The translations under genes were made by a program, and so were the position numbers. Positions 12,789 through 21,373 of a stretch of 64,000 nt of DNA are shown in pieces. The notes beneath the pieces are model-generated. The model was not told where the DNA came from, made no database searches, and was given only the letters and a program-made list of their open reading frames with translations. The stretch is from Lysobacter sp. (GTDB lineage: Bacteria > Pseudomonadota > Gammaproteobacteria > Xanthomonadales > Xanthomonadaceae). The stretch lies in the NCBI GenBank assembly GCA_019634715.1, contig JAHCAU010000002.1:457029-521028 (forward strand), given 5' to 3'. Each line of letters starts with the position of its first letter. Within the stretch, counting starts at the first letter, position 1.

Positions 12789-15227
12789 GTGAACGAAGAT
12801 GCGAATGGCCCTCTCCCGCAAGCGGGGGAGGGCGCCGGGAGCCGTGTCGCGCGCTTCCGCCAGCGAATGCGGAGAAGTCTTCCCTGGCTGCGCTGGGGCG
12901 TCGCTGCGCTGCTGTCGACCCTGCTGCTGCTCGATCTGGTCTTTCCACCGCAACTGCCGAAGGCGCGCGACACCAGCGTCCTGGTGGTCGCGCGCGATGG
13001 CACGCCGCTGCGCGCCTTCGCCGACGCGGACGGCGTCTGGCGCTATCCCGCGACGCCGGAGACGGTGTCGCCGCTGTATCTCGAAGCGCTGCTGAACTAC
13101 GAGGATCGCTGGTTCTGGCGACACCCGGGCGTCAACCCGGTCGCGCTGCTGCGCGCGGCGGGGCAGATGGCGACGAGCGGTCGCACGGTGTCCGGCGGTT
13201 CGACGCTGACGATGCAGGTCGCGCGCATCCTCGACCGCGAGCGTGCAGGCAGCACGCGCACGCCCTGGCGCAAGCTGGTGCAGATCCTGCGCGCGCTGCA
13301 GCTCGAAGCGCATCTGAGCAAGCGCGAGATCCTCATCCTCTATCTCGAACGCGCCCCGTTCGGCGGCACCATCGAAGGCGTCGAGGCGGCGAGCTGGGCC
13401 TACCTCGGCAAGCCGGCCTCGCAGTTGTCGTGCGCCGAGGCCGCACTGCTCGCCGTCCTGCCGCAGTCGCCGAGCCGTCGTCGCCCGGACCGCCACCCGG
13501 AAGCGGCACGGGTCGCGCGCGACAAGGTGCTCGATCGCATGGCCGACCTCGGTGTGTGGACGCGCGAAGAGGTCGACGACGCGCGCATCGAGCCGGTGGT
13601 CGCGCGCCAGCTGCAGCCGCCGATGATCGCTTCGCTGCTGGCGCAGCGCCTGCGCAGCGCACACCCGAAGCAGGCACGCATCGCATCGACCATCGATGCG
13701 AACCTGCAGCGCACGCTGGAGGAGCGCGTCTCCGCGTATTTCTCGAACCTGCCCGAGCGCACGTCGGCGGCGCTGCTCGTCGTCGACAACGCGACGATGG
13801 AAGCCCGCGCCTATGTCGGCTCGGTGACCTTCGGCGACAAGGCGCGGCTCGGCCATGTCGACATGGTGCGCGCCTGGCGCTCGCCCGGCTCGACCCTCAA
13901 GCCGTTCCTGTACGGCATGGCGATCGACGACGGCATGATCCATTCCGAAAGCCTGCTGGTCGACGCGCCGCAGACCTTCGGCGACTACCGGCCCGGCAAT
14001 TTCGGCGAAGCCTTCAACGGCCCGGTCGGTGCCGCGCAGGCGCTGCGCCTCTCGCTCAACGTCCCGGCGGTCGACCTGCTCGACCGCGTCGGTCCCGGCC
14101 GGTTCGCCGCGCGCATCGACCATGCCGGCATCCCGCTGCGTTTCCCGGCTGGCGCGAAGCCCAATCTCGCGCTGATCCTCGGCGGCACCGGCGCGCGGCT
14201 GGAAGATCTGGTCGGCGCCCATGCCGGTTTCAATCGCAACGGCATCGCCGGGCGCGTGCGCTACACGCCGGACGATCCGAAGATCGACCGGCGCATGCTC
14301 TCGCCGGGCGCGGCATGGATCGTGCGGGAGATGCTGGAAACCAATCCGCGTCCGGGCGAACTCGAACAGTTCGATCGCGGTTCGCGCCCGCGCGTGGCCT
14401 GGAAGACAGGCACCAGTTACGGCTTCCGCGATGCCTGGGCCGTGGGCGGCACGCGCCGCTACACCGTCGGCGTATGGGTCGGTCGCCCCGACGGTACGCC
14501 CTTGCCCGGGCAGTACGGCGCACTCACGGCGCTGCCGCTGCTGTTCGAAATCGTGGATTCCTTGCCGCGTGGCGCGCGCGACGCCATGCCGCTGCCGCCG
14601 CCGGCCGATGTGGCGGAAGTGGAGGTCTGCTGGCCACTGGGCATCGCCGCAGCCGACCTGCCCGCGTCACTGTGCCAGCGCCGGATGAAGGCCTGGACGC
14701 TGGACGGCGCGGTGCCGCCCACCTTCGCCGAACGCGGTGCGCGCCTGTGGAGCGCGGGCCGAGAAACCCTGGATGTCGATGTGCGCAGCGGCCAGCGCGT
14801 CAGCGCCGTCTGTTCGCTGGAACACCAGACGCGGCCTGCGGAAATCGCGCGTTGGCCGGCGCTGGCCACGCCCTGGCTGTCGAGCGAGACGCGTCGTGCA
14901 TCGACGCTGCCACCGCTCGCCGCCGACTGCATGCCGGATGGTCGCGACGCGAGCGAGGAACTGCGCATCGATGGCCTCAACGACGGCGCCACGCTGGTGC
15001 GCGCGCCCGGCAGCGAACATGCCGTGCGCCTGTCGCTGCGCGCGCTCGGCACCGAGCGCAGGGTGCAGTGGCTGCTGGACGGCAAGTGGATCGCCGAGAC
15101 TGCGGGCAGCCGGCCGCTGGTGCACGATTTCGGCTATCCGGGTACCCGCACGCTGACCGCGCTGGCGGACAGCGGTGCGTGGACGACGCTCTCGTTTCGG
15201 GTCGTTGCGGACGATTCCGTCGAATGA
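12789..15227 (+). CDS. pbpC: Penicillin-binding protein 1C
   Basis: An inner-membrane bifunctional peptidoglycan synthase. One membrane segment (about residues 33-52) precedes the GT51 glycosyltransferase domain, with catalytic Glu in NYEDRWFW (E105) and the GGSTLTMQ motif. The transpeptidase domain has S-x-x-K in SPGSTLKPF (Ser about residue 368) and KTGTSYGFRDAW. The last 90 residues form the small C-terminal domain typical of PBP1C. The neighbouring alpha-2-macroglobulin is thought to guard the wall while PBP1C repairs it. The assigned GTG start (12789) is doubtful: the first 18 residues translate a palindromic repeat, and ATG 12867 (MRRSLPWLRW) would begin directly before the membrane anchor. 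Confidence 0.95.
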   Translation: MNEDANGPLPQAGEGAGSRVARFRQRMRRSLPWLRWGVAALLSTLLLLDLVFPPQLPKARDTSVLVVARDGTPLRAFADADGVWRYPATPETVSPLYLEALLNYEDRWFWRHPGVNPVALLRAAGQMATSGRTVSGGSTLTMQVARILDRERAGSTRTPWRKLVQILRALQLEAHLSKREILILYLERAPFGGTIEGVEAASWAYLGKPASQLSCAEAALLAVLPQSPSRRRPDRHPEAARVARDKVLDRMADLGVWTREEVDDARIEPVVARQLQPPMIASLLAQRLRSAHPKQARIASTIDANLQRTLEERVSAYFSNLPERTSAALLVVDNATMEARAYVGSVTFGDKARLGHVDMVRAWRSPGSTLKPFLYGMAIDDGMIHSESLLVDAPQTFGDYRPGNFGEAFNGPVGAAQALRLSLNVPAVDLLDRVGPGRFAARIDHAGIPLRFPAGAKPNLALILGGTGARLEDLVGAHAGFNRNGIAGRVRYTPDDPKIDRRMLSPGAAWIVREMLETNPRPGELEQFDRGSRPRVAWKTGTSYGFRDAWAVGGTRRYTVGVWVGRPDGTPLPGQYGALTALPLLFEIVDSLPRGARDAMPLPPPADVAEVEVCWPLGIAAADLPASLCQRRMKAWTLDGAVPPTFAERGARLWSAGRETLDVDVRSGQRVSAVCSLEHQTRPAEIARWPALATPWLSSETRRASTLPPLAADCMPDGRDASEELRIDGLNDGATLVRAPGSEHAVRLSLRALGTERRVQWLLDGKWIAETAGSRPLVHDFGYPGTRTLTALADSGAWTTLSFRVVADDSVE
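12808..12833. repeat. REP-like palindrome within the assigned 5' end of pbpC
   Basis: Two 12-nt arms (12808-12819 and 12822-12833) pair with one G-T wobble around a two-base AA centre. The arms are C/T-rich and G/A-rich, like dispersed intergenic palindromes seen in many Xanthomonadales. If translation starts at 12867 the repeat is intergenic. Confidence 0.6.
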
Positions 15228-15256
15228 GCGTGCGGAAATGATCCGACCGGATGGGG

Positions 15257-15276
15257 CCGGGTCGCACCTGACCCGG
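15257..15276 (+). terminator. Hairpin after pbpC
   Basis: A 7-bp GC stem (15257-15263 with 15270-15276) with a 6-nt loop, 30 nt past the pbpC stop. There is no T-run, so it is a weak candidate. Confidence 0.3.
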
Positions 15277-15281
15277 CAGGC

Positions 15282-15310
15282 GTGACCGGTCGCACCCCGT
15301 CGACTATCAT
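15282..15310 (+). promoter_or_regulatory. Probable sigma-70 promoter of the acyltransferase operon
   Basis: GTGACC (15282-15287) and TATCAT (15305-15310) are separated by exactly 17 nt, 70 nt upstream of the ATG at 15380. Confidence 0.5.
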
Positions 15311-15379
15311 GCGGCCTCGGCCTCGGGCGATCCTGCGGGGCTGGACGTTTCCAGCCGGCCATCCCGAAGGTCCCGAGGC

Positions 15380-16891
15380 ATGCTTTTCAGTTCCTGGCAG
15401 TTCATCCTGGTGTTTCTGCCGATCTCGTTCTTCGGCTATTTCTGGCTCAATCGTCTGCGTCTGGTCACCGCCGGCAAGGCCTGGCTGGTTGCCGCGAGCC
15501 TGTTCTTCTACGCTTACTGGGACGTGGCCTATCTGCCGCTGATCCTCGGGTCCATCCTCTTCAACTACGCGGTCGGCACCGGACTCGCGCAGGGTCATCG
15601 TTCGCGGGATGGGGACAGCGATGACGGTCATCGCCGTCGGCGTCACCAGCTCAACCGCAAGGTGGTGCTGGGGACCGGCATCGCCGCCAATCTCATCCTG
15701 CTCGGCTATTACAAGTACACCGATTTCCTGATCGGCAACGTCAATGCCGTCCTCGATACCGCCTACCCGTTGCCGCACATCGTGCTGCCGCTGGCGATCA
15801 GCTTCTTCACCTTCACCCAGATCGTCTATCTCGTCGACAGCTATCGCGGCGAAACCGCCGAATACGATCTGTTGAACTACACGCTGTTCGTGACCTTCTT
15901 CCCGCACCTGATCGCGGGGCCGATCGTCCAGCACAGCCAGATCATGCCGCAGTTCGCTTCGCGCTGGACGCTGTCGGCGCGGCGCACGAACATCGCGAAA
16001 GGTCTGTTCGTCTTCTCGCTCGGATTGTTCAAGAAACTCGTCATCGCCGACAGTTTCGCCGTCTGGGCGGACGCAGGGTTCGATGGCGGCAGGGCGCTGG
16101 ATTTCTTCGAGGCCTGGGGCGCGACGCTGTCCTACACCTTCCAGCTGTATTTCGATTTCAGCGGCTACTGCGACATGGCGATCGGCGCATCGCTGCTGTT
16201 CAACATCTGGTTGCCGATCAACTTCAATTCGCCCTACAAGGCGCTGGACATCCAGGATTTCTGGCGCCGCTGGCACATCACCCTCAGCAGTTTCCTGCGC
16301 GACTACCTCTACATCCCGCTCGGCGGCAACCGCAACGGCGAGATCCGGACCTACCTCAACATCTTCATTACCTTCCTGCTCGGCGGCCTCTGGCATGGCG
16401 CGACCTGGATGTTCGTGATCTGGGGTGCGCTGCACGGCATCGCGCTCGCGATCCACCGGCTGTGGAAGCGCTTCGGACGCCCCTTGCCGTCAGCGGCGGC
16501 CTGGCTGATCACCTTCTGCTTCGTCTGCGTGACCTGGGTGTTCTTCCGCGCCAGGACCATGGACGACGCCCTGCGCGTGCTGCGCGGCATGTTCGACGTG
16601 GGCTCCGCATTCGGTCGCGAGGCCGCTACGCTGCCCACCGCGGACCTGGCCTGGGGCGGAACGCTTTCGGACCTCCTGCTGAAGGTCCTGCCGGCGAGCC
16701 TGGTCGGCCAGGCGCCGGTGTATCTCGCGATCCTGATCGCGTTCGTGATCATCTCGCGCAGGAACGTGCTGGAACTGGCGGAGGGCAGGATCGGGGTCGG
16801 CAGGATGGCCATCGCCGCCGTCCTCTTCGCGATCGCGATGTACTTCGCGCTGGCGGCGACCAGCACCGTCTTCCTGTACTTCAATTTCTGA
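15380..16891 (+). CDS. MBOAT-family membrane O-acyltransferase (AlgI/DltB-like)
   Basis: A 503-residue polytopic membrane protein of the MBOAT superfamily, AlgI/PatA branch. It should take acetyl groups from the cytoplasm and pass them across the inner membrane for transfer to a polysaccharide. Family marks are FFPHLIAGPIVQH, the SGYCDMAIGAS segment, DFWRRWHITLS, the LGGNR motif and the invariant catalytic His in GGLWHGATWMFV. It has about ten hydrophobic segments. The AlgJ/AlgX-like gene follows after 11 nt and would be its periplasmic partner. No alginate biosynthesis genes are nearby, so the glycan acceptor is unknown; it could be exopolysaccharide, peptidoglycan or LPS. Confidence 0.92.
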   Translation: MLFSSWQFILVFLPISFFGYFWLNRLRLVTAGKAWLVAASLFFYAYWDVAYLPLILGSILFNYAVGTGLAQGHRSRDGDSDDGHRRRRHQLNRKVVLGTGIAANLILLGYYKYTDFLIGNVNAVLDTAYPLPHIVLPLAISFFTFTQIVYLVDSYRGETAEYDLLNYTLFVTFFPHLIAGPIVQHSQIMPQFASRWTLSARRTNIAKGLFVFSLGLFKKLVIADSFAVWADAGFDGGRALDFFEAWGATLSYTFQLYFDFSGYCDMAIGASLLFNIWLPINFNSPYKALDIQDFWRRWHITLSSFLRDYLYIPLGGNRNGEIRTYLNIFITFLLGGLWHGATWMFVIWGALHGIALAIHRLWKRFGRPLPSAAAWLITFCFVCVTWVFFRARTMDDALRVLRGMFDVGSAFGREAATLPTADLAWGGTLSDLLLKVLPASLVGQAPVYLAILIAFVIISRRNVLELAEGRIGVGRMAIAAVLFAIAMYFALAATSTVFLYFNF

Positions 16892-16902
16892 GCGGGGTCG
16901 CC

Positions 16903-18516
16903 GTGAAACGACGCATCGCCGTCTTCTTCCTCGTGTCCGCCGCGATCCTCTCGATCATCCCGGCGATCAACCTCCTGTCCGCGCAGGATCGGAAGGCGAT
17001 CCGCCGGACCGATCGCGGATTCCTGTTCAACGTGGACGGGTTGTCCGCGGTCGCGGCGCGCCTGCTGCTGCCGCTGGGCGTCAGCACCGACCCGGAACAG
17101 GTGGTCGTGGGTCGGGACGATTGGCTGTATCTCGGCGACAGGCACCAGCTGACGCTCAGTACCGATCGCCGGGCGCAGACGCCGGAAGACGTGGAAATTT
17201 CGCGTCGGATCGCGGAAGCGACGGCCGCATGGGACGCCCACCTCGCGGCACGGGGCGTTCGCCTGTTCCGGATCATGGTCGCGCCCAACAAAGGATCGGT
17301 GTATCCCGAATACATGCCCGACTGGGCCAGGCCCGCTTCGCCGAACGGCACCGATGCGTTATTCGCGACGGCCGGTCTCACGCGCCATATCGACCTGCGT
17401 CCGGCGCTCATCGCGGAGCGCTCGAAGCAGCCGGTGCCCCTGTACTACAAGACCGACACGCACTGGAATTTCCTTGGTGCCGGGCTGGCTTTCCGTGCGT
17501 TCGCGCGTGACGTCGCGCCTGAGGTTCCGGAACTGCGCTGGCCGGCGGAAGACAGCTACGCGATCAGCCGGGTCGATCGGCGCATCGGCGGCGACCTCGC
17601 GAGATTCCTGCGGATTCCCGATCATTTCGATGACGAAGAGCCGATTCCCAACAGCTTCTCCCTGCCCGTGCAGACCACGCAGTACGACTACGCGAGCGGG
17701 CAGGTCGTGCACAAGGGCGGCAATCCGCCGGTGGATTCGCCGGTCAAGCCCCTGCTGGTCCGTTCCGAAGGGGCGCTGAACCAGAAGAAAGTGCTCTGGC
17801 TGCGCGACTCCTTCGGCCAGATGATGGCGCCGATGATGGCCGCCACCTTCAGCGACGTGATCCAGCTGCACTGGAGCGAAGCATTGGATGAGGACATGCG
17901 GCTTGCGCGACTGGTCGAGGAATGGAAGCCGGACTACGTCTTCGTCACCGTCGTCGAACGCGCATCCCGCGATCCGAAATTCGCGCTGCCGCCACCGTCG
18001 GCTGCCGCGGCCGCGTCGCCGCGCGCAACGGCTGCCGCGCCGCCTGCGACGGCAGCGAGTCCGGTCGCAGCCCCTGCACCCGCTGCCACGACCGCTGTCG
18101 AGGGCATCGCGCTCGAGCGGCCGATCGTCGCCAGGGCATTCGCGACGCAGCACCTCGTGGCGGACGGCAGGGAAGGAGGGTACCGGGTGACCGGCGTGGA
18201 CCCCTACATCGATTTCGGATTCGCCGCTCCGATCGATCCCGCACGCACGCCTTACCTGCGCTTGTCGATCGAATGCGCCGACGGCAGCCGCACGGTGCCT
18301 GTGCAGATCTTCTGGCTGACCGAAGGCGTGGACTACTACAGCGAACAGAGCAGCGTGCGTCTCGTGTTCGAGACCGGCAGCCGCGTGTTCGATCTGCGGA
18401 CGATGTCCGGACTCCCGCGAGGCGCGGCCCTCCGCCGGTTGCGCTTCGACACCGATGCGGGCGGGGCCTGCACCCAGCGGCGGATCCAGGCGCCGGAAGT
18501 CGGCGCGGGCCGTTGA
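16903..18516 (+). CDS. AlgJ/AlgX-like SGNH-type O-acetyltransferase with an extra C-terminal domain
   Basis: A 537-residue protein with a GTG start 11 nt after the MBOAT gene. An N-terminal signal anchor (about residues 4-23) is followed by an AlgJ/AlgX catalytic domain. The catalytic residues are visible: D-x-H-W with D185 and H187, and the nucleophile Ser in LRDSFGQ (S303). The likely role is to transfer the acetyl group delivered by the MBOAT protein to a glycan in the periplasm. Unusually, an Ala/Pro-rich linker (about residues 363-404) joins a further domain of some 130 residues, rich in beta-strand-like segments, that I do not recognise and that may bind glycan. AlgJ itself ends near 390 residues. 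Confidence 0.85.
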   Translation: MKRRIAVFFLVSAAILSIIPAINLLSAQDRKAIRRTDRGFLFNVDGLSAVAARLLLPLGVSTDPEQVVVGRDDWLYLGDRHQLTLSTDRRAQTPEDVEISRRIAEATAAWDAHLAARGVRLFRIMVAPNKGSVYPEYMPDWARPASPNGTDALFATAGLTRHIDLRPALIAERSKQPVPLYYKTDTHWNFLGAGLAFRAFARDVAPEVPELRWPAEDSYAISRVDRRIGGDLARFLRIPDHFDDEEPIPNSFSLPVQTTQYDYASGQVVHKGGNPPVDSPVKPLLVRSEGALNQKKVLWLRDSFGQMMAPMMAATFSDVIQLHWSEALDEDMRLARLVEEWKPDYVFVTVVERASRDPKFALPPPSAAAAASPRATAAAPPATAASPVAAPAPAATTAVEGIALERPIVARAFATQHLVADGREGGYRVTGVDPYIDFGFAAPIDPARTPYLRLSIECADGSRTVPVQIFWLTEGVDYYSEQSSVRLVFETGSRVFDLRTMSGLPRGAALRRLRFDTDAGGACTQRRIQAPEVGAGR

Positions 18517-18522
18517 TGTCGT

Positions 18523-18562
18523 CGCTGCGCGTACCGGGAGCGGGTTCCGGGTACGCGCAGCG
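18523..18562. terminator. Hairpin between convergent acyltransferase and peroxiredoxin genes
   Basis: A perfect 13-bp stem (18523-18535 with 18550-18562) and a 14-nt loop sit between two converging genes, so it could end transcription from both sides. Confidence 0.5.
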
Positions 18563-18579
18563 CGGTTTCATTCGCGATA

Positions 18580-19059
18580 TCAGTCGACCAGCGTCAGCAT
18601 GTGCTCCGCCGACGAGACGCGGAACTCGCCCGGCGCTTCGACTTCGAGCTGTCTGACCACGCCGTTGTCGACCAGCATCGCGAAGCGCTTGCTGCGAATG
18701 CCCATGCCGTACGCGCTGGCGTCCATCTCAAGGCCCAGTGCCTTGGCGAAGTCGCCATTGCCATCGGCGAGGACTTCCATCTCGGCCGGTGCGTTCTGGC
18801 TGGCGGCCCAGGCCTTCATCACGAAGGGGTCGTTCACCGACATGCAGGCCACGCCGATGCCCTTGTCGCGGAACGCGTCGAACAGGGCGACGTATCCCGG
18901 CAGGTGCTTCTCGGAACAGGTGGGCGTGAATGCGCCGGGCACGGAGAAGAGCACGATCTTCTTGCCTTCGAAGAAGGTGGGGGTGTCGATGGTCTCGATG
19001 CTTTCGTTGATGCGCTTGATGTTGACTTCGGGGATGCGGTCGCCGATCTGGATCGTCAT
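18580..19059 (-). CDS. Peroxiredoxin of the Prx5 / hybrid redoxin family
   Basis: A 159-residue thiol peroxidase that reduces hydrogen peroxide and organic hydroperoxides. The peroxidatic Cys is C48 in PGAFTPTCS, the family signature with its Thr and Pro at the expected places. The N-terminus (MTIQIGDRIPE) and the GMGIRSKRFAMLVDNG segment are typical of the Prx5 group. There is only one other Cys (in GVACMSV), so reduction probably depends on an external thiol such as glutathione. No glutaredoxin domain is fused. An AGGAG lies 10 nt upstream of the ATG. It diverges from the Hsp20 gene. Confidence 0.93.
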   Translation of the reverse strand: MTIQIGDRIPEVNIKRINESIETIDTPTFFEGKKIVLFSVPGAFTPTCSEKHLPGYVALFDAFRDKGIGVACMSVNDPFVMKAWAASQNAPAEMEVLADGNGDFAKALGLEMDASAYGMGIRSKRFAMLVDNGVVRQLEVEAPGEFRVSSAEHMLTLVD

Positions 19060-19151
19060 GTCGCTGCTCCTGCGCTGGGGGAACCGGTAGGGTAGGCCGG
19101 CAGTGTATCGGCATTGCTGAACGTCCGGACGACGAACGGCGGCGTCGGACG

Positions 19152-19179
19152 CTTGAAATCGGGGCGGACGCGCCTATCT
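19152..19179 (+). promoter_or_regulatory. RpoH (sigma-32) type heat-shock promoter
   Basis: A perfect -35 CTTGAAA at 19152-19158 is followed 13 nt later by GCCTATCT (19172-19179), matching the CCCCATNT consensus at five of seven fixed positions. It lies 56 nt upstream of the Hsp20 ATG. Confidence 0.7.
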
Positions 19180-19234
19180 CCCGTGCAGGACGGCAGCCTG
19201 CCGCCCGGACCGACAACCGACACCGGAGACTTCC

Positions 19235-19702
19235 ATGAGCCTCATGCGCTACCAGCAGGCCTGGCCCGCCCAGGCGCGTATCCACGACGATCTGAAGCAG
19301 ATCTTCGACCGTTTCCTCAGCACCGGCGACAACCCCGACGAGTCGTCCGTGGTCACCAGCCAGTGGGTGCCGCGCGTCGACATCAAGGAGGAAGCCGATC
19401 GCTTCCTGATCCTGGCCGATCTTCCCGGCGTGGACCCGCAGGACGTCGAAGTCCTGATGGACAAGGGCATCCTCAGCATCAAGGGCGAACGACGGAGCGA
19501 CGTGGCGGAGCAGTCCGATCGTTTCTCGCGGATCGAACGCCGTTACGGCAGTTTCCATCGCCGCTTCGCGCTGCCCGATACCGCCGATGCCGACGGCATC
19601 ACCGCATCGGGTCACAACGGTGTGCTGGAAATCGCGATACCGAAGCGTGCCGAGTCGACACCGCGGCGCATCCAGGTCGGCGGCCCGTCGCCGAAGTCCT
19701 GA
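19235..19702 (+). CDS. Small heat-shock protein, Hsp20/alpha-crystallin family
   Basis: A 155-residue holdase chaperone that keeps unfolding proteins soluble until DnaK/ClpB can refold them. The alpha-crystallin domain spans about residues 45-145, with the VDIKEEADRFLILADLPG start and the GVLEIAIPK end that carries the conserved hydrophobic strand. A short Arg/Gly-rich C-terminal extension follows. An excellent RpoH-type promoter lies upstream, and a DnaJ-family gene follows on the same strand 175 nt downstream, separated by a strong hairpin. Confidence 0.95.
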   Translation: MSLMRYQQAWPAQARIHDDLKQIFDRFLSTGDNPDESSVVTSQWVPRVDIKEEADRFLILADLPGVDPQDVEVLMDKGILSIKGERRSDVAEQSDRFSRIERRYGSFHRRFALPDTADADGITASGHNGVLEIAIPKRAESTPRRIQVGGPSPKS

Positions 19703-19770
19703 GGAAGTCCTGAGCTTCTCGCGCACGATTCCGGTCGTGTCGCATTCGTTGCATCGCTTACCGTTGCGAC

Positions 19771-19803
19771 GCGCATGACCCGCCATCACGGCGGGTCATG
19801 CGC
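19771..19803 (+). terminator. Terminator of the Hsp20 gene
   Basis: A perfect 14-bp stem (19771-19784 with 19790-19803) with a 5-nt loop, 68 nt after the hsp20 stop. No T-run follows on the plus strand. Confidence 0.55.
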
Positions 19804-19838
19804 ATGCGGGCGCAGCGCATCCAAGACGCCGCGTCCGC

Positions 19839-19844
19839 TATAGT
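19839..19844 (+). promoter_or_regulatory. -10 box of the CbpA-like gene
   Basis: TATAGT, 33 nt upstream of the ATG at 19878. No convincing -35 element is visible. Confidence 0.4.
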
Positions 19845-19877
19845 TCACCGCATTCGACATCCACGGGTGTTCCCGTC

Positions 19878-20780
19878 ATGCGTTTCAAGGACTACTACGA
19901 CATTCTCGGCGTCGAGCCCGGCGCGGGCGAGGCGGAGCTCAAGACCGCCTACCGCCGGCTCGCGCGCAAGTACCACCCGGACGTGAGCAAGGAGCCGGGT
20001 GCCGAAGAGAAGTTCAAGGCCGTCAACGAAGCCTACGAAGCCCTGCGCGACCCGGAGAAGCGCAAGGCCTACGACCAACTGCGCGCGCGCGGCTATCGCC
20101 CGGGCGATGAGGTGCAGCCGCCGCCGGGCGGCTTCGGTGGGCACGGCGGCGTCGATTTCGACGAGATCTTCGCCGGCGGCGGCAACGGCGGCTTCAGCGA
20201 TTTCTTCCAGGAACTGTTCGGCCGGCGCGGTGCCGGGTTCGGATCCGGTGCAGGTGCCGGTGCGCGACCACGCGGCGATGGCGCCGTGCGCGCGAAGTTC
20301 GCGGTGCCGTTGGAGGCGGTGTATCGCGGCGAGCCGGTGCGGGTCTCGGTGGCCGGGCGTTCGCTGGACGTGCGCGTCCCCAAGGGCATCAAGCCGGGGC
20401 AGGCGATCCGGCTCGCGGGACAGGCGCCGAGTGGCGGCGACCTGCTGCTGGAAGTCGAATATGCCGCACATCCGCGCTTCGAGGTGGACGGTCGCAACAT
20501 CATCCATGTGCTGCCGGTGGCGCCCTGGGAGGCGGCGCTCGGCGCCACGGTGAGCGTACCGACGTTGGGCGGCGCGGTCGAGCTGAAGATCCCCGCCGAT
20601 TCGGAAGCTGGACGGCGTCTGCGCCTGCGTGGTCGCGGCCTGCCGGGCACCGGCGGCGCTGCCGACGGCGATCAGATCGTCGAACTGGAAGTGCTGGCGC
20701 CACGTGCGAACACCGAGGCGGAACGCGATGCGTACCGCGCCATGCGCGAGGCCTTCGGCGACGACTGGCGCAGGGCCTGA
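19878..20780 (+). CDS. CbpA-like DnaJ-class co-chaperone
   Basis: A 300-residue J-domain protein. The J domain (residues 4-68) carries the essential HPD tripeptide at 33-35 and should stimulate the ATPase of DnaK. It is followed by a Gly/Phe-rich segment (about 77-118) and two C-terminal beta-sandwich peptide-binding domains. The Cys-rich zinc finger of true DnaJ is absent, which places it with CbpA/DjlA-type co-chaperones. CbpA of E. coli also binds DNA; that cannot be inferred here. It sits next to Hsp20 and ends at a strong bidirectional terminator. Confidence 0.92.
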   Translation: MRFKDYYDILGVEPGAGEAELKTAYRRLARKYHPDVSKEPGAEEKFKAVNEAYEALRDPEKRKAYDQLRARGYRPGDEVQPPPGGFGGHGGVDFDEIFAGGGNGGFSDFFQELFGRRGAGFGSGAGAGARPRGDGAVRAKFAVPLEAVYRGEPVRVSVAGRSLDVRVPKGIKPGQAIRLAGQAPSGGDLLLEVEYAAHPRFEVDGRNIIHVLPVAPWEAALGATVSVPTLGGAVELKIPADSEAGRRLRLRGRGLPGTGGAADGDQIVELEVLAPRANTEAERDAYRAMREAFGDDWRRA

Positions 20781-20800
20781 GTTCCACATGCCCCACATGG

Positions 20801-20827
20801 AAAAAGCCGCCTTCAAGGCGGCTTTTT
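20801..20827. terminator. Bidirectional intrinsic terminator
   Basis: An A5 run, an 11-bp stem (20801-20811 with 20817-20827) with a 5-nt loop and a T5 run make it symmetrical. It lies between the converging CbpA-like and response-regulator genes and should serve both strands. Confidence 0.85.
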
Positions 20828-20851
20828 CGTGCGTCGAAGCAGGGGGCGGAT

Positions 20852-21223
20852 TCAACCCTGGCCGGAGACGTATTTGGTGATGGTGTCCGACAGTTCGGTT
20901 TCGCTGAAAGGCTTGGTCAGGTAGGCCTTGGCGCCCTGGCGCATGCCCCAGACGCGGTCGGTGTCCTGGTCCTTGGTGGTCACCAGCACGATCGGGATGT
21001 GCTTGGTGGTCGGCTCGCGCGAGATGGTGCGCGTGGCCTGGAAGCCGTTGAGGTTCGGCATGACCACGTCCATCAGGATCAGATCCGGGATCTCGCGCTT
21101 GGCGACCTCGACGCCGGCCGCGCCATCCTCGGCCGTCAATGCTTCATGTCCGAGTTTTTCGACGATGCGGCGAATGCCCATCAGCTGCGACGGAGAGTCG
21201 TCGACGATCAGGATGCGTGCCAT
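20852..21223 (-). CDS. PilH-like single-domain response regulator
   Basis: A 123-residue CheY-type receiver without an output domain. The phosphoacceptor is D52 in LILMDVVMP, with the acidic pair D8/D9, the Thr of VTTKDQ and the conserved K104 in YLTKPFSE. The sequence is closest in character to PilH, which with PilG, PilI, PilJ and a CheA-like kinase controls twitching by type IV pili. None of those partners is in the window, so a role in twitching is inferred from sequence alone. The gene is separated from the upstream oxidoreductase by 150 nt and ends at a strong terminator. Confidence 0.85.
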   Translation of the reverse strand: MARILIVDDSPSQLMGIRRIVEKLGHEALTAEDGAAGVEVAKREIPDLILMDVVMPNLNGFQATRTISREPTTKHIPIVLVTTKDQDTDRVWGMRQGAKAYLTKPFSETELSDTITKYVSGQG

Positions 21224-21373
21224 GCGTTACCCCTTGTAAGACTGTGCCCAGTGTAGACGGCCCGGAGCCGGCCCGGAAGCGGTCCGGAGCGGTTTGTTGA
21301 TGCAGTGCACAAGGCGCCGGAGGGTCGCCCCGGGACGGACGGGTTGACCCGGATCGCGCGTGGGAATCCGGCG

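Noticed and set aside
9885..14222. A 1445-codon minus-strand frame across the alpha-2-macroglobulin and pbpC genes
   Set aside because: Same reason: both plus-strand genes are well supported, including the thioester and penicillin-binding motifs.
15380..18516. An alginate biosynthesis locus
   Set aside because: Only the acetylation pair is present; none of algD, alg8, alg44, algK, algE, algG or algL is seen.
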